This document shows, piece after piece, positions 63,647 to 64,000 of a DNA stretch of 64,000 nt. Every line of letters starts with the position of its first letter. Positions within the stretch are counted from its first letter, which is position 1. Location: contig NZ_OY761461.1 of NCBI RefSeq assembly GCF_963664555.1, positions 4,257,769-4,321,768 on the forward strand. Reading direction: 5' to 3'. The notes beneath the pieces were generated by a model. That model worked only from the letters and a program-made list of their open reading frames with translations, had not been told where the DNA came from and searched no databases. Position numbers and translations under genes: made by a program. This stretch comes from Labilibaculum sp. (GTDB taxonomy: Bacteria > Bacteroidota > Bacteroidia > Bacteroidales > Marinifilaceae).

Positions 63647-64000
63647 ATGAGAAAAACAGTTGTTATTGGTGCCAGCTTAAACGAGGAAAGATATTCAAAT
63701 CAATGTGTGCGTTTGCTGCGTGAGCATGATATCGAGACCATTGCTGTTGGAAACAAAGAAGGCAAAATTGCCGACGTTGAAATTAATGTAGGTCGTCCGT
63801 ATGAAAAAAAAGTTGAAACGGTTGCTGTTTATCTTTCTCCAAAAAATCAAGAAACTTATTACGATTACATAATAGGTTTAAAACCTGAAAGAATTCTATT
63901 CCCTCCGGGAACAGAAAATCCGGAATTTTACCGCAAAGCAAATGCCTTAGGCATAGAAACAGAAGAAGCCTGTCCTCTGGTAATGCTTCGCACTGGAGTT
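63647..64000 (+). CDS. CoA-binding domain protein (YccU-like), cut by the window end
   Basis: 118 codons are visible and the frame is open at the window end. The protein starts MRKTVVIGASLNEERYSNQ, a Rossmann CoA-binding fold. It continues with VNVGRPY-like and LFPPGTENPEF segments and then ACPLVMLRTGV. Single-domain members of this family are about 120-140 residues, so only the last few residues may be missing. The function of these stand-alone proteins is not established. A good promoter precedes it. Confidence 0.88.
   Translation, partial: MRKTVVIGASLNEERYSNQCVRLLREHDIETIAVGNKEGKIADVEINVGRPYEKKVETVAVYLSPKNQETYYDYIIGLKPERILFPPGTENPEFYRKANALGIETEEACPLVMLRTGV

Noticed and set aside
1..64000. 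Mobile element, prophage or integrase near the restriction-modification pair
   Set aside because: I found no transposase, recombinase or flanking direct repeat on either strand.

Overview
The window is AT-rich, densely coded DNA from a member of the Bacteroidota. The evidence is a type IX secretion cluster (gldJ, porU, porV), a SprB-like giant adhesin with its SprF/PorP partner, a TonB-dependent receptor with a carboxypeptidase-like N-terminal extension, start codons mostly without Shine-Dalgarno sequences, and TAnnTTTG-type -7 promoter motifs. An anaerobe-type [FeFe] hydrogenase, Rex and dense housekeeping genes suggest the Marinilabiliales/Marinifilaceae area of Bacteroidales. That placement is inference, because no rRNA is present.

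Layout. 1-0.8 kb: 3' end of dnaK and its terminator. 1-2.7 kb: a two-gene type II restriction-modification system with convergent ends. 2.9-4.7 kb: an unknown helical protein and a secreted MORN-like repeat protein. 4.8-7.8 kb: xseA-xseB-PBP4. 7.8-11 kb: a sensor kinase with a periplasmic binding domain, facing an outer-membrane porin. 11.1-15.1 kb: a thiamine salvage operon (TPP riboswitch, TonB receptor, PnuT-like transporter, thiamine pyrophosphokinase). 15.2-16.1 kb: two tandem thioredoxins. 16.3-19.3 kb: CCA-adding enzyme and [FeFe] hydrogenase. 19.4-21.8 kb: a lipoprotein and a secreted EEP-family nuclease/phosphatase, one base apart. 21.9-32.5 kb: sprF-like gene and a 3167-residue secreted giant. 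32.8-34.1 kb: a secreted protein with a threefold repeat. 34.1-34.7 kb: a gene-free stretch with a 22-bp tandem repeat. 35-44.8 kb: a MacB-like efflux operon (two permeases, one ATPase, one adaptor) divergent from an NtrC-type regulator and its kinase. 44.9-47.5 kb: small DNA-binding-like protein, rex, tRNA-Val and folC. 47.7-54.4 kb: PIN/PhoH ATPase, Ppx/GppA, mtaB, an inositol-phosphatase family gene, a lipid A-type acyltransferase and a glycosyltransferase. 54.4-57.6 kb: gdx/sugE, murF and gldJ. 58-63.5 kb: porU, porV, ispF. 63.6 kb to end: a partial CoA-binding protein.

How genes work together. PorV and PorU should deliver and process type IX cargo at the cell surface. The giant protein ends in a gliding-motility-type C-terminal domain and has its own SprF-like partner, so it is the most obvious cargo in the window. 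The thiamine genes form a complete route from outer membrane to cytoplasmic TPP under riboswitch control. Rex and the hydrogenase both concern NADH/redox balance, although no Rex-consensus site is visible at the hydrogenase. tRNA-Val lacks an encoded CCA, which fits the CCA-adding enzyme in the same window.

Most likely to be new: the five-fold N-terminal module of the giant protein, the alternating 22-bp repeat at 34.37-34.48 kb, the shared-palindrome ends of the restriction-modification pair, and the inverted repeats upstream of rex and the hydrogenase. I found no CRISPR array, insertion sequence, integrase or prophage.
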